Shown piece after piece: positions 8,587 to 17,984 of a stretch of DNA of 28,416 nucleotides. Position numbers and translations under genes: made by a program. The first letter of the stretch is position 1, and every line of letters starts with the position of its first letter. The stretch lies in NCBI GenBank assembly GCA_003427395.1, contig BFEA01000249.1, forward strand, positions 975,256 through 1,003,671. Direction: 5' to 3'. The notes under the pieces were generated by a model, which worked only from the letters and a program-made list of their open reading frames with translations, was not told the DNA's origin and ran no database searches. Source of the DNA: Chara braunii. Taxonomy: Eukaryota; Streptophyta; Charophyceae; Charales; Characeae.

Positions 8587-10045
8587 GTTAGTTTTGGCAA
8601 CTTGGAACTTGCGAGGGTTGGGAGACACGTCAGGGAGAGCGAAGCGGAAAAGGCTCAAGTCTTGGATGTTCAAGCAGAAGGTGGACTGTCTGTGCGTTCA
8701 GGAGTCAAAGCTGGATGAAGAGAAGCTAGCGAATATGCAGCGCTGGTGGGATGGACCACAGGTGTGGTCCCCAACGCAGGGAACAAGAGGGGGAGTGGGT
8801 ATACTGATTCATAAGAACGGGAGGTCCCAGGTCCTAGACTCAGAAGTAGACATCTGGGGAAGGTGGGCTTGGGTGAAACTGAGCACAGGCTCCCTAGAAT
8901 GGACTTTAATGACAGTGCACGCTCCCTCAGACCCGGGCTCCGGAGCAGACTTCCTGTCCAGCATTAAACTAAGTATTCCGAGCACGGAAAACCTAGTCAT
9001 TGTTGGGGACTGGAACATCTCGTTAGATGAGGCCATGAGGGAAGGCTCACGAACGACTGGCAGAAAGGATGCATGTGCGCTGTTTGATCTGATGCAGCAG
9101 CTGGAGCTTGCGGATCCCTTCCATTCGCTGAATCCGGAGGAGGCTGGGTATACCTGGTTTTCAAACATCAGGAAGGATAGTGGGGAAGTTACAAGAAGAA
9201 GACTTGACTACTACTTGGTTTGCAGCAGGCTACATAAGGCCTTCACACACATCATACAAGTGTCCCACCCCATGTCAGACCATAAACCAGTATTGGCAGA
9301 CGTCATCCTTGTGCAGACAGAAGGAAGGGGGAAAGGCTATTTTAAGTTGAATGCTAGAAACCTAGAGAATCCAGGGCTTAGAAGCTGGGTTACTAATCAT
9401 ATGGAGGCGTGGCAGTCCTTTGACTCAGCAGCAGACTGGTTGGACGAAGGCACATCAGTTATTTCCGGTGTACTGAATGTTTGCTCCAGAATCTTGGCTA
9501 GAGACATAAATCAGGAAGAGGACCAATGTCATAGAAGGGTGGAGGAAGCGGAAAGGAAGATGGAACAACATCCCATTTCAAAGCTTGTGTGGGCAGCGGA
9601 AAGAGAGACAAGAATGGCAGACTGGGAGAACCTGCAAGTTGAGAAACAATGCAGATGGGAAGAGAATTTGAAGGTGAAAGGGATACTGGTGCAGGACAAG
9701 TTGACCAAAGAGACATTTCATAGGCTGCTGCCGAGCTATTCCTTTCATCAGGTGGTGCAGCTTAATCATCCTTTCGACACCTCTGCCACTCCGATTAGCA
9801 CTCCAGAGGGGATCTTGGATTACGCTAGACTCTACTACTCTGACATATTGACGGCAAGACGACCAAGAGAGGAGGTAGATGCAGACCTTTCTGCTGAGTT
9901 GGACATGTGGAAGGACATGGAGGTCTCCCTCTCCATGGCACAGTGCCTGAACTTATGCAGAGTGCCTGAACTTAGACAAACCAGTCACTCTAGAGGAGCT
10001 ACATCATACGCTGACGGTAATGGCAGCAGGCAAATGTTCAGGTAG
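8573..10045 (+). CDS. LINE-B ORF2, EEP endonuclease domain (intact)
   Basis: The endonuclease cuts target DNA for target-primed reverse transcription. Residues 9-240 hold every core motif: ATWNLRG (N12), VQESKLDEEK (E44), RGGVGILIH, VHAPSD, VGDWNISLD (D146, N148), RRRLDYYL (D212) and SDHKPV (S235, D236, H237). Residues 250-460 form the charged spacer that precedes RT in plant LINEs. The native frame ends near 9960, where a 19-bp tandem duplication moves it by one base; the last 28 residues of this frame are out of frame, and RT continues in the other frame from 9963. Two Met codons (8573, 8579) overlap the ORF1 stop; the one at 8579 is nearer to the conserved start. Confidence 0.9.
   Translation: MLMVKLVLATWNLRGLGDTSGRAKRKRLKSWMFKQKVDCLCVQESKLDEEKLANMQRWWDGPQVWSPTQGTRGGVGILIHKNGRSQVLDSEVDIWGRWAWVKLSTGSLEWTLMTVHAPSDPGSGADFLSSIKLSIPSTENLVIVGDWNISLDEAMREGSRTTGRKDACALFDLMQQLELADPFHSLNPEEAGYTWFSNIRKDSGEVTRRRLDYYLVCSRLHKAFTHIIQVSHPMSDHKPVLADVILVQTEGRGKGYFKLNARNLENPGLRSWVTNHMEAWQSFDSAADWLDEGTSVISGVLNVCSRILARDINQEEDQCHRRVEEAERKMEQHPISKLVWAAERETRMADWENLQVEKQCRWEENLKVKGILVQDKLTKETFHRLLPSYSFHQVVQLNHPFDTSATPISTPEGILDYARLYYSDILTARRPREEVDADLSAELDMWKDMEVSLSMAQCLNLCRVPELRQTSHSRGATSYADGNGSRQMFR
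9942..9979 (+). repeat. 19-bp tandem duplication that breaks ORF2
   Basis: AGTGCCTGAACTTA occurs at 9942-9955 and again at 9961-9974, an offset of 19 bp. Before it ORF2 is read in one frame; after it the RT is read in the next frame. A 19-bp insertion shifts the frame by exactly this amount, so removing one unit would join CLNL to the following LDKPVTLEEL block without any other change. Confidence 0.85.
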
Positions 10046-11273
10046 AGAAGGTTTGTCAGTAGAGTTCTACCGAAGCTGTTGGGAGGCTATGGGCCTGACT
10101 CTGGTGGAGGTGTACAACAAGGTGTTGGAAGGGGAACAGATGGGGAGCCTGATGACCTTTGGGGTGATCTCAGTGCTGTTTAAGAAAGGAGATAAGGCTA
10201 ATGTAAGGAATTAAAGGCCCATGTCAGTGTTAAATGTGAGCTATTAACTGTTGGTGAAGACCTTAGCGCTGCGATTGGGAAAGGTGCTTCTGAAGCTAGT
10301 CGAGCGGGACCAAGGGGCCTTTGTGCAAGGCCGTTCTATTTTTGTGAACATCCTTACGACAATTGAAAGGATTGAGGTCATCAGAGAGGAAAATCTGGAT
10401 ATGTCCATCCTCCTACTCGATATGGAAAAGTCGTACGATAGGGTGGGCTGGCCTTTTGTGATGACTACGCTGAAGAAAATGGACTTCGGGCAAGGTTTTT
10501 GCAAATGGGTGGTAGCAATGTGTACAACAGCAAAGTCGGCAGTCCGAGTCAATGGCCATTTGTCAAACTCCTTTCAATTGACTCGCTCGCTCAGACAGGG
10601 CTGCCCTTTAGCCCCACTCCTCTTTGTGTTGCAGTTGGAGATTCCACTGAATCGTATCCGGAAACACCCCCGCATTCGAGCCCTGCCGTTGTCCGCCAAC
10701 AAAGATTGTAGGGTCAAGGCTCTAGCGGATGATTTATTCTTGGTGTCGGAGAATTCGCTGGAGTCCATGGGGGTGGTGAAGGAAGTTCTGATGGAGTATT
10801 CTCAACTGTCGGAAGCGTTGGTAGATTGGAAGAAATCGGTCTACCTCCTTCCAGCGGCCTTTAATATGAGGGTGGAATGCGCCATGCAGCGAGTGGATCC
10901 GGAGTTGGGAGAACGGTTTCTGGGAGTGTTAGTCAATACCCAAGTGATGGGGATGGCCCAAGGAATGTTACTGCAGCAAAGGGTAGCGGCCAAACTTCAG
11001 CAGTGGGGTACCGCCTGGCACCTATCCCTACTGGGTCGAGCCATGGTGATCAATGTTGCTCTGTTCTCACTAATCTGGTTTGTAGGGTCGGTAAGGGAGA
11101 TAGCTGCTAACTTCTTCTTAGAGATTAGGAGACTGGCGGCGAGATTTATGAGGAAGCCGCGGGCAAGAGGGGAGGAAGGGTTCTTGAGCAAGGTGGCATG
11201 GGATTTAGTCACCATCCCGAGGGAGCAGGGAGGAGTGGGCCTGATTGACCCACAACGGAAAAACCAGGCCTAA
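9963..11273 (+). pseudogene. LINE-B ORF2, reverse transcriptase domain
   Basis: This is the non-LTR reverse transcriptase core. It starts with LDKPVTLEEL, GKCSGREGLSVEFY and LFKKGDKANVRN. Two stops follow: TAA at 10212-10214, where Trp is expected in the N-W-R-P block, and TAA at 10245-10247. From 10251 the frame is open, with GAFVQGRSI, motif A LLLDMEKSYDRV (catalytic D at about 10419), motif B LRQGCPLAPLLF, and motif C ALADD (Asp codons 10728-10733). The thumb region continues to IPREQGGVGL. The motif C residue before ADD is Leu, where Phe or Tyr is usual. All three catalytic Asp are present, but the frame stops with TAA at 11271-11273. Confidence 0.9.
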
Positions 11274-12353
11274 CTGCGGAAGTCGCTAGCGAAAGTAGCC
11301 CTGGCTGAAGTTAAGGAGGATTGGATTTTGTTGGCCAAACGGAGCCTGCAAAGGCAGTGGCAATTGAGCAGAGGAGAAGATGTTTGGATCTGCTTTTTCA
11401 TGGAGTCCTTTATGCGGAGAAAACTGCGTTCAGAGTTCTGGGAGGCAGTACGGCGAGCCTGGATCAAGCAACCTCCTGATGTTAGAGCCCCGCTCATGTC
11501 AAAGGAAGAAGTTCTGTCCCAGCCACTATTTGAGAACCCCTTCATCATGAACAATGAAGGAAGGCACTTCTCTGCGGGTCTAGAAGAAGCAGGCTTTGGT
11601 AAATCTTGGATGAAGAGGGGATTGGTGAGGATAGTTGATCTGTGGTCGGAGCTCCTAGGGTCGTGGAAACCACTGCAGGAGATTCTGGTCCCACTTCAGG
11701 GTCTAAGGTGAATTGAAGAGCGGTGGAGAGCACTTCTACAGGCTATTCCAGAGGATTGGCAGACGTTGCTAGGCCCAGAGGGCCTAGATCCTCTGGGTAC
11801 CTGGTATGCGCCAGGGTTGGGACCCAACCAAGAGACGATATGGAAGTTGCAGGGCTTGACAGACAATGGGTTCAAAGAGATTCAGGAGTGGCGCATGGTG
11901 GATTCCTCAGGTTGCCATTCGCTGGTGGGGAATGGAGTAATCTCCCAGTGGCAGAACCCCCCACAAATAAGGGTCATTGAATATCACGACAAGAGAGGAG
12001 CCTTCAAGTCTGCAAGGTAGGTGGGTAAAGCCCCTCTAAGCTCCTTGCCCATTGATCCCAGGGCGTGGCGCTAGAGCAAGGGTAAGTCCACTCCTGCCTC
12101 CCCACAAGGTTTGGACCTGGTCTCCTACTCAGCCCAGGATTCATACAAAATGGCGGATACAAGGGCCAGATCGCCTGCCAGCGTTGCTATTGCTAGGTGG
12201 AGTGCAGTTCTACTGATTGATCTTCAGGACTCTGCGGAAGATTTTGTGAAGCTTTGGGGCGTGTTGGCAAAGATTCCGGACGGGAAACAAGCGAGCATAC
12301 TGTGGATGCTCTCGATGCTAGTCACTCCCTCGGCGGTCTGGCTGAACGGCCGG
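11274..12353 (+). pseudogene. LINE-B ORF2, region between RT and zinc finger
   Basis: This continues in the RT frame after the TAA at 11271. It is interrupted by TGA 11709-11711, TAG 12018-12020 and TAG 12072-12074. Between stops the translation looks like the post-RT connector of plant LINEs, with Trp-rich helices (for example LQRQWQLSRGEDVW and a WNGVISQW-like WRMVDSSG segment) and near the end WGVLAKIPDGKQ followed by LWMLSMLVTPSAVWLNGRG. This last block normally precedes the zf-RVT cysteines. A frame change near 12355 separates it from the finger itself. Confidence 0.7.
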
Positions 12354-12763
12354 GGATGGAGATTTCTCTGGGATGCACTCGCTGCACCTGGCCCTTTGAA
12401 TCAACTAAGCATCTCTGGTGGGACTGTCCAGCTTCGAAGTGGATATGGAGGTGGTGGGCAGACCATTGGGCTCAAATGGGGGGTGGGGAAGTGGAGTGGG
12501 ACGAGCGCTGGGTCTTGCTGGGTTTCGTGGGAGTGGAGAAGACAGGCAACCGAGGGTGGTCTTATGTGGCCCACGTAGCCAGAGCAGTGATATGCTCAGT
12601 TATCTGGGCGGACAGAAACCACTCCCGCTTTGAGGGGCGCCTGTATGCAGACTTGGAGATTAAGACAGCGATCAAAAGAGGTATGAGGAGAGCGATCTGG
12701 GCAGATTGGCGTAGAAGGGCGAAGTGTGGGAGGCGAACAGGAGGGCCCTCTGGTGGTTTTTGA
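12354..12763 (+). pseudogene. LINE-B ORF2, zf-RVT zinc finger and C-terminus
   Basis: Directly after the frame change comes MEISLGCTRCTWPFESTKHL, then WWDCPASKWIW, which gives C-x2-C-x8-H-x4-C. This is the zinc-binding motif at the C-terminus of plant LINE polyproteins (zf-RVT). A Trp- and Arg-rich tail follows (SVIWADRNHSRFEGR, RAIWADWRRRAK), ending at TGA 12761-12763. The open frame begins further upstream, at about 12254, but that part is out of frame with the connector. The finger is complete. Confidence 0.8.
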
Positions 12764-13263
12764 AGACGTGGGCAATTCGGAACCGCCTGGCTGGGGTCCA
12801 TCGGGAGAAAGGCTTGGTGGTGACTCACTGGCTACAGGGTATCTAGGTTCCGGTTCGGACCGCAGGAGGTCAAGTGAGAAGGAGGTGAGAGTACCAAGGG
12901 TCCCAGGAACTGTTGTTCCAGCCGGTCGCCTTGAGGCCGATTTCAGGCCGTGTAGGCCTGTGTATTAGGCTTAAGTTAGGAAGTAGATTAGGTTAGATTA
13001 GAACTAGTTAGATAGGTTAGGTAGCCAAGATTGATATCGAGCACTAGAAGTGGAATGTCGTTTCAGGAACTGTTCACAAAAGAGTTAATGATATGTTCAG
13101 TCAAACGGTTTTGTGTTTGGCAGCCCTGATGGCTGAAGGTAGGAACAATAGTTTGATACAGAGTAGGTTGGAGAAAGCCTCGGTGGCTAAACTGGCTGAT
13201 GTTGTCGGGATAACTCCGGAATTGTGAGGTGCCCCGGCCTCTAGTGATGGTTGAATATAATGA

Positions 13264-13269
13264 AATAAA
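13264..13269 (+). promoter_or_regulatory. Polyadenylation signal AATAAA of LINE-B
   Basis: It sits at the end of the LINE-B 3' UTR. With the gypsy insertion and one copy of its GTTG duplication removed, about ten bases separate it from the A-rich tail that starts at 22163. Confidence 0.6.
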
Positions 13270-13271
13270 GT

Positions 13272-13275
13272 GTTG
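13272..13275. repeat. Target-site duplication GTTG, left copy
   Basis: GTTG immediately precedes the left LTR, and GTTG immediately follows the right LTR at 22155-22158. Extending to five bases gives TGTTG against GTTGG, so only four match. Confidence 0.7.
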
Positions 13276-14217
13276 TGCAAGGAAGATGAGCAATTGTGAA
13301 CTTCAGCAATCAAACAGCATCATATACACAAGACCAAATAGTCGTGACCTCGAACCAACAGCAGAATTGCATCACGAGTTTCACCAAATAAGAACACACC
13401 AAGAGCTCATAATTGACAATGCTGGTAAAGTCTCATCNNNNNNNNNNNNNNNNNNNNNNNNNNNNNNNNNNNNNNNNNNNNNNNNNNNNNNNNNNNNNNN
13501 NNNNNNNNNNNNNNNNNNNNNNNNNNNNNNNNNNNNNNNNNNNNNNNNNNNNNNNNNNNNNNNNNNNNNNNNNNNNNNNNNNNNNNNNNNNNNNNNNNNN
13601 NNNNNNNNNNNNNNNNNNNNNNNNNNNNNNNNNNNNNNNNNNNNNNNNNNNNCTTGCACCCAAGGACCACCCTGCGCCACACCCAGCTTACAGCAGCGCA
13701 GCTCGGCTATGGCTGCCTGCTCCTTCCTGCTCGCCCGTGAGCGTGTGAGTGCCAGCGAGCTTCAGCGCAGCAGCGCTTGCGCAGCATGCAGCCAGCACCC
13801 CAATGCCAAATGTGGAGGCAGGCCCTTTGCTATATGGAAGTGGCATGCCTGCTTACTGTCCTTGGCTGCACTGGGCCTTTCCCAAGAAGCTTCCAGTAGG
13901 CCCCGGTAGGCTGAGGCCCAGTCCACACAACTCAGGCCCTGGGCCTGTAATGGTTGCTCGCGCCCAACTGTCAACGGCCTGTGTTAGGCCCACATCCCGT
14001 ATCCAGCCCAGGGCCTGCCTTCGATACATTCAAACAGGCTGCCCAGGGCATGGGTTCTTCCAACCAACTGGCGTTGCGTAACTGCCTGAATTTCCTTGAG
14101 TTGCGTGGTGACCAAAATAAGGGCCCTCATGCCCTCGTCGTACCTGCCTTCACTTAGGGCGGCTGACGTGATACTTGGCAAGGCCTGAAAGGGGCTCATA
14201 GGGGCATAAGCCTCGCA
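13276..14217 (-). repeat. 3' LTR of the gypsy element (contains the N gap)
   Basis: It matches 21215-22154 end to end outside the gap. Over about 724 compared positions I count 27 substitutions and two one-base indels. Of 22 transitions, 19 have T or A in this copy where the other has C or G. The 215-bp gap was apparently sized to fit the family. Confidence 0.92.
13438..13652. other. Assembly gap (215 N)
   Basis: A run of N inside the 3' LTR. It begins just after GTCTCATC; in the other LTR the same point is followed by a (CAT)n-like stretch and about 215 bp of ordinary sequence (21376-21592). Protein predictions across it are meaningless. Confidence 0.99.
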
Positions 14218-14228
14218 TTCCCTCCTCC
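14218..14228 (-). promoter_or_regulatory. Polypurine tract of the gypsy element
   Basis: GGAGGAGGGAA on the minus strand lies directly against the 3' LTR start (TGCGAGG). This is the primer site for plus-strand DNA synthesis in LTR elements. Confidence 0.85.
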
Positions 14229-14254
14229 ATAACTTCGCTAGTCCTCTGAGAAGT

Positions 14255-14884
14255 TCAGTCTTTGATGATCCGGCGCTTTCCCTTTTGCAGAGATTTCTCA
14301 TATTGAGCTACGATCTGAGGAGCGGTTTGCATGAGTTCCTCCCTAGTGAATCAGCGGTCCTCCTTTGGATCCAGATGATGTCGGAACCGAACTCGGTACT
14401 GCAGCTTCGGTTTCGGAGGACATCCCCTGCCTGTCGGTCTTGGAACGGGCAGCTCCCTATGATCCACGATGTCGTCTATGTCCGCATCTCCATCCATGGT
14501 TGGGGGCAGCATTGAACGTCGAGAAGGAAACTGATCTGTTTCCTCGAAAGGTGCAAGCTGGGAGGCGTGAAAGACAGGGTAAGTGCGTAAGTGACCAGGG
14601 ATGCGAATAGCATAAGACGGGCCATCCGGTTCATTCCCCACGACATCCAATACCTCCCACGGCCCAAAGTACTGTGGCATGAGTTTACGGGAAATCCCGT
14701 ACTCTTGTCCCAGTTCAGAGGACGTCACCCAGACTCTTTCTCCTACCTGGAATGTAGATGGGCGGCGGTGTTTGTTCTTAGACTCTATCATCGCCGCCTG
14801 TGCTTTGTCCATCTGCTCAACAGCCTGCTGCATCAAGTGCTCATATCTATATGCAAACTCTAGAGTCCCTGGTGCAGCAGTCAG
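14255..14884 (-). pseudogene. Gypsy integrase C-terminal domain and chromodomain-like end
   Basis: After a TAG in the place of a probable Gln codon (near 14885), the frame reads LEFAYRYEHLMQQAVEQM and KHRRPSTFQVGERVWVTSS, followed by LMPQYFGPWEVL and YPVFHASQLAPF. This is the usual integrase C-terminal (GPY/F-type) region. DIDDIVDHR and YRVRFRHHLDPKEDR then resemble a chromodomain, with the TGA at 14351-14353 standing where Trp is expected. The frame stays open beyond it (FTREELMQTAPQIVAQYEKS) to a TGA at 14255-14257, only 37 bp from the LTR. Chromodomains of such integrases steer insertion to marked chromatin. Calling this end a chromodomain rests on the DHR...Y-V-F pattern and position. Confidence 0.75.
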
Positions 14885-15560
14885 CTAATTGTCAGGTACT
14901 AGAAAGTCTAAAGGCAGTCGGGGTCTGAAGGTCAGTAGCAAGCTGTTAGGACTGACTCCGGTTGTGCTGTGCACAACATTATTGTACAAACTGGCGATGA
15001 GAGCAAGTTTCTCATCCCAATCTACCTGATTTAGCTTGATGTAATGCCTTAGCAGGTGTTGTACAAATCTGCAGTTGCGTGCCTTGCTCTGTGGCTGCTG
15101 CTTTCCACAATTCGCTGGTAAATCGCACGTCCCGGTCGCTAACGATAGACTTTGGCAATCCAAAATCTCTAACCCAATTCTCCTTAAACATTTTAATCAT
15201 ATACTATGTCTTAGTTGTTGTCGGCATTGCAACTAACCTAGCAAACTTGCTAAACCTATCCACAATGACGTAGATATAGCGCATTCCACTCTTGCTGGTG
15301 ACCAGCGTATCCATGAAGTCCATGGACAGGCTCTCGCCTGGCCTTTCCGGAATCAAAAGGGGCTTCAGGAGCCCAAGAGGAGCCTAGGTACGTGGCTTGT
15401 CCCTCTGACAGACCTGACAAGTCTCCACGTACAACTTTGCATCTCTCATCAATGTGGGTCACCAGAACTGCATCAGCAGATTAGCCGCAGTCTTCTTGAA
15501 CCCAAAATTTCTTGTGGCATCATGACATTCGCCTAATAATAAACTACGCAAAGACTCCCT
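14885..15560 (-). pseudogene. Gypsy integrase: H2C2 zinc finger and core, catalytic Glu region deleted
   Basis: The zinc-binding part is readable from about 15540: GECHDATRNFGFKKTAANLL, then FW-stop-PTL and KLYVETCQVCQRDKP with the two Cys. A second stop lies just after it. The core begins MDFMDTLVTSKSGMRYIYV (15323 downward), has a stop after PTTTKT near 15205, and continues to LPKSIVSDRDVRF, with the second catalytic Asp. After GTQLQ the sequence jumps, in a new frame, to VQHLLRHYIKLNQVDWDEKL. The block that normally lies between, carrying the third catalytic residue (Glu), is missing. The integrase cannot have worked in this copy. The tail to LDFLVPDN ends at 14885. Confidence 0.85.
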
Positions 15561-15734
15561 ATTAAGCACACACAAACGTTTATTCTCTGCCTTCTCAGGC
15601 CGTTGACCAACTCAAACTCGACAGAAGTCCCTTTGTCCTTCGCCTCGAGTCTGCGTATGATCTCGACCATAAACGGGTTCTCGCGATAGGCTTCCACCAA
15701 AGACTGAGTAAGAGTGTCCGCAAGATTGAACTCA

Positions 15735-16322
15735 GTAATCAGCGCGCCTGAGAAATCAGGTCTACGCGCTCAAGGCGTCAACAACCTTGTTGTACTCGCC
15801 CTTGATGTACTGGGGCTCGAAGTCATACTGCTCGATGACTTCGATCCAACGCTTGAGAGCGTCAGAGAGTACTGGCTGAGTTCTCATCCATCTCAGGGTC
15901 TAATGATCAGTCATGAGGATGAAGAACCTCCCAAGGAGGTAGTGCCTCCAATGGGTTAGAGCCTTGTAAACCGCATAGAGTTCCTTCTCATAGGTGGACT
16001 TAGCCAACTTCTGAGACGGCATTTTCTTGGACATGTACTCACTTGGCCTCAACTTTTCCCCCTCCTGTTGTGCAAGTACGGCGCCTATGCCATATTGGCT
16101 AGCACCCGTAGTTACTATAAATGGCTTGTCAGGATTAGGAAGTTTCAATACCTCGTAATGCGTCAACGCATGCTTCAGATGTCTGAAAGCAGCCTCGCAT
16201 CTCTCAGTGCACTCCCATGGGGTGTCAAGGCGGGTCAGATCAGTCAAAGGAACGACAACTATGCTATAGTTCTTCACAAAATTGCGATAGTAGCCAGTCA
16301 TCCCTAAGAAAGATCTCATCAC
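15735..16322 (-). pseudogene. Gypsy RNase H domain
   Basis: The frame continues from RT after TGA 16338-16340 (expected Trp before PRPQSVMRSFLG). SFLGMTGYYRNFV is the RT-RNase H connection. RNase H proper follows: KPFIVTTGASQYGIGAVLAQ, STYEKELYAVYKALTHWRHY and FILMTDH. The first catalytic Asp, expected in the T-D-A-S motif, is Gly here (codon GGT at 16104-16106, one A-to-G step from GAT). The Glu of YEKEL and the Asp of TDH are kept. A TAG at 15900-15902 replaces the next codon, probably Gln. The frame then runs LRWMRTQPVLSDALKRW to NKVVDALS near 15770, after which it shifts. Confidence 0.88.
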
Positions 16323-16337
16323 AGACTGAGGACGCGG

Positions 16338-17297
16338 TCAGTCACAAACGTTGACCACCTTCGCGTCATCGGGCTTCAATCCCTCCACGAAAATCTCATG
16401 ACCCAAGTACAAGAGACGGGTGCGGCCAAACTCGCACTTCTCACTGTTGATCTTGAACTTGTGTTGTCGCAGAAGACTCAGGACTTTGTCCAAGTGCACA
16501 ACGTGCTCCTCTACATTCCTACCAAAAATAAGTATGTCATCGAGATACACGATGACAAACTTATCCAAGTAGTCATGAAAGATCTGATTCATAGCGTGCT
16601 GAAAGGTGCCAGGAGCATTGCAAAGACCGAAAGGCATCACCACAAACTCGTACAGGCCATACCTGGTCTGAAATGCGGTTTTGTGTTGATCCTCGGGCCG
16701 GATTGCAATCTGATGGTACCCGGACTTCAGATCTATTTTACTGAAGTACCGACACCCTTGCACTCTATCTAGCAAATCGTCGATGCGAGGAAGGGGCTCT
16801 CTGTTCTTAACAGTGATGGCATTGAGGTCCCTATAGTCAATGCACATCCTAAGTGTTCCCTCCTTCTTCTTAGGTACGAATAGTACTGGAGACCCGTAAG
16901 AAGAAATACTCGGTCGGATCCAACCCTTCTCTACGAGTTCCTTGAGTTGTCAACGAAGCTCATCGAGCTCGCCTGGAGACATCCGATAGATCCTACCCTT
17001 CGAGATGCTAGACCCTGGGATAATCTTTATCGCGTGGACGACCTCCCTCTCTACAACCCCTGTCGGCTCTTTAAATAGATCAGGGTACTTGGCAACTACT
17101 CCCTCTATCTCCGGCGACATTTTCACTGGCTCGCCTGCAACAGAGACATAAACTAGGTACATACCCTCCTCCTGATTTTGCTTATAATAATTATAAAACG
17201 CGGTCGCACACATGCATCGGTGGGACTCAATCAGACTATTAGCTTTGAACTTATGTAATCTGGCGGTCCCTCCACCTGGCAAAGTGTGTTTGACCAC
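16338..17297 (-). pseudogene. Gypsy reverse transcriptase with N-terminal linker
   Basis: The linker part (17297-16953) contains EGVVAKYPDLFKEPTGV and YRMSPGELDELR and ends at TGA 16950-16952, most simply an Arg CGA codon changed by a CpG transition. The frame continues with [13 protein letters not shown] and [18 protein letters not shown], then [33 protein letters not shown] (catalytic Asp), [20 protein letters not shown] and the catalytic VYLDDIL near 16540. Later motifs [10 protein letters not shown] and KPDDAKV reach TGA 16338. Apart from the stops, RT motifs are all present. This is a standard Ty3/gypsy RT. Confidence 0.92.
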
Positions 17298-17306
17298 TTT
17301 TCGGTC

Positions 17307-17663
17307 CTAGTCAAACTGGGGCTGTGCCACAGAGAGGTAGTACATACCTAACAACATATCCATTGGGAGCTCGTCACTCACTAGGAACGAGACGCGATGT
17401 CTCAATTCCCCTCCCGCATACGGGAAACAACACTCAACATCTTGGAGGTAGTCGTTGACTACCATGCGCTGTTTGTTGGCATAGGTCGACTCCACAGGTC
17501 GACTCAAGCGCTGCACTCGCCCCTGTAAGTGCAGCCTCTCAACGCACGCGCGGCTAATGAAGTTCCTAGTCGAGCAAGTGTCATAATAGGCCCCGGCCTT
17601 GCGATCGCCAATGACCACCTCGCTGACGAACATCTCACCCTTCGGGGCTTTGACTAGGGTCAT
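17307..17663 (-). pseudogene. Gypsy aspartic protease
   Basis: The retroviral-type protease region cuts the gag-pol polyprotein. The frame starts MTLVKAPKGEMFVSEVVIGD and reaches YYDTCSTRNFIS, the active-site region where D-T/S-G is expected; here the third residue is Cys. FLVSDELPMDMLLGMYYL matches the usual hydrophobic second half. The frame ends at TAG 17307-17309 in the FD-stop-DRK context, where a Trp codon is likely. It is in the same frame as RT and gag, consistent with a single fused gag-pol reading frame. Confidence 0.8.
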
Positions 17664-17984
17664 CCAAGAAGCTAGCGGGTCTGATTCTAGACCACTCCTC
17701 CTCTAGCTCCTTTCAGGACTCGAACACATTCATCGAACAAAGGCTCGATGGGTCTGAACGTGTTTGCGGGACGACGTTGGGGTCAGTAGCTTGGGCCATC
17801 TCTCGAGATGGTGAGGGTGTAACCACCACCTCGACCCTAGTAGGAACAGCTACTATTCCTAATGGCCCGACGTGTTTCCCGGAGCAGTGCCAGAAGTACT
17901 AGCTACATTGCTACCAACGGGGTGGGAGGATCCCAACGCCTGCCCCATCGTAGGCGGGATCTTCTCGGTCACCTTCTTGTTTCG
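17664..17984 (-). pseudogene. Spacer between gag knuckle and protease, frameshifted
   Basis: Reading leftwards from the knuckle, the gag frame is open for about 40 codons (through TMGQALGSSHPVGSNVAST), then shows H-stop-E-stop-stop. A neighbouring frame is open at that point (GIVAVPTRVEVVVTPSPS). The original frame is regained just before the protease (DPLASWMTLVKA). A pair of compensating indels is therefore needed. No domain is visible. Confidence 0.5.

Larger units (their letters stand above)
5514..13275 (+). mobile_element. LINE-B: nearly complete non-LTR retrotransposon, plus strand, 3' end split
   Basis: The element carries a 5' leader with tandem monomers, ORF1 (6214-8586), overlapping ORF2 (from 8573), a 3' UTR and AATAAA at 13264-13269. 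Its terminal A-rich tail lies at 22159-22193, on the other side of the gypsy insertion. The 5' boundary is uncertain; 5514 is the start of the tandem repeat. ORF1 has one internal stop and two frame changes. ORF2 has one frame change explained by a 19-bp duplication, a second near 12355, and several stops. The endonuclease is intact. The domain order EEP-RT-zf-RVT with a DUF4283/CCHC ORF1 is typical of plant LINEs. Confidence 0.85.
12764..13275 (+). other. LINE-B 3' UTR (left part)
   Basis: No coding potential is supported. It contains a TTAG-rich patch (about 12966-13022), a block GGCTAAACTGGCTGA...GATAACTCCGG at 13184-13218 that recurs in diverged tandem form at 24099-24164, and AATAAA at 13264-13269. 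The gypsy LTR begins at 13276, six bases after AATAAA. Confidence 0.7.

Noticed and set aside
8809-9168. 119-codon antisense frame in the LINE-B endonuclease
   Set aside because: It is a shadow of a strongly supported plus-strand coding region, with no features of its own.
12960-13025. TTAG-rich patch resembling an interstitial telomere repeat
   Set aside because: The spacing is irregular and the units vary (TTAGG, TTAGA, TTAAG); it never forms a regular TTTAGGG or TTAGGG array. It is more likely low-complexity LINE 3' UTR.
13229-13909. Frames spanning the N gap
   Set aside because: They are open only because unknown bases cannot create stops.
15256-15462. 68-codon minus-strand frame over the integrase zinc finger
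   Set aside because: It is a shadow; the neighbouring frame holds the real motifs (CQVCQR, MDFMD).
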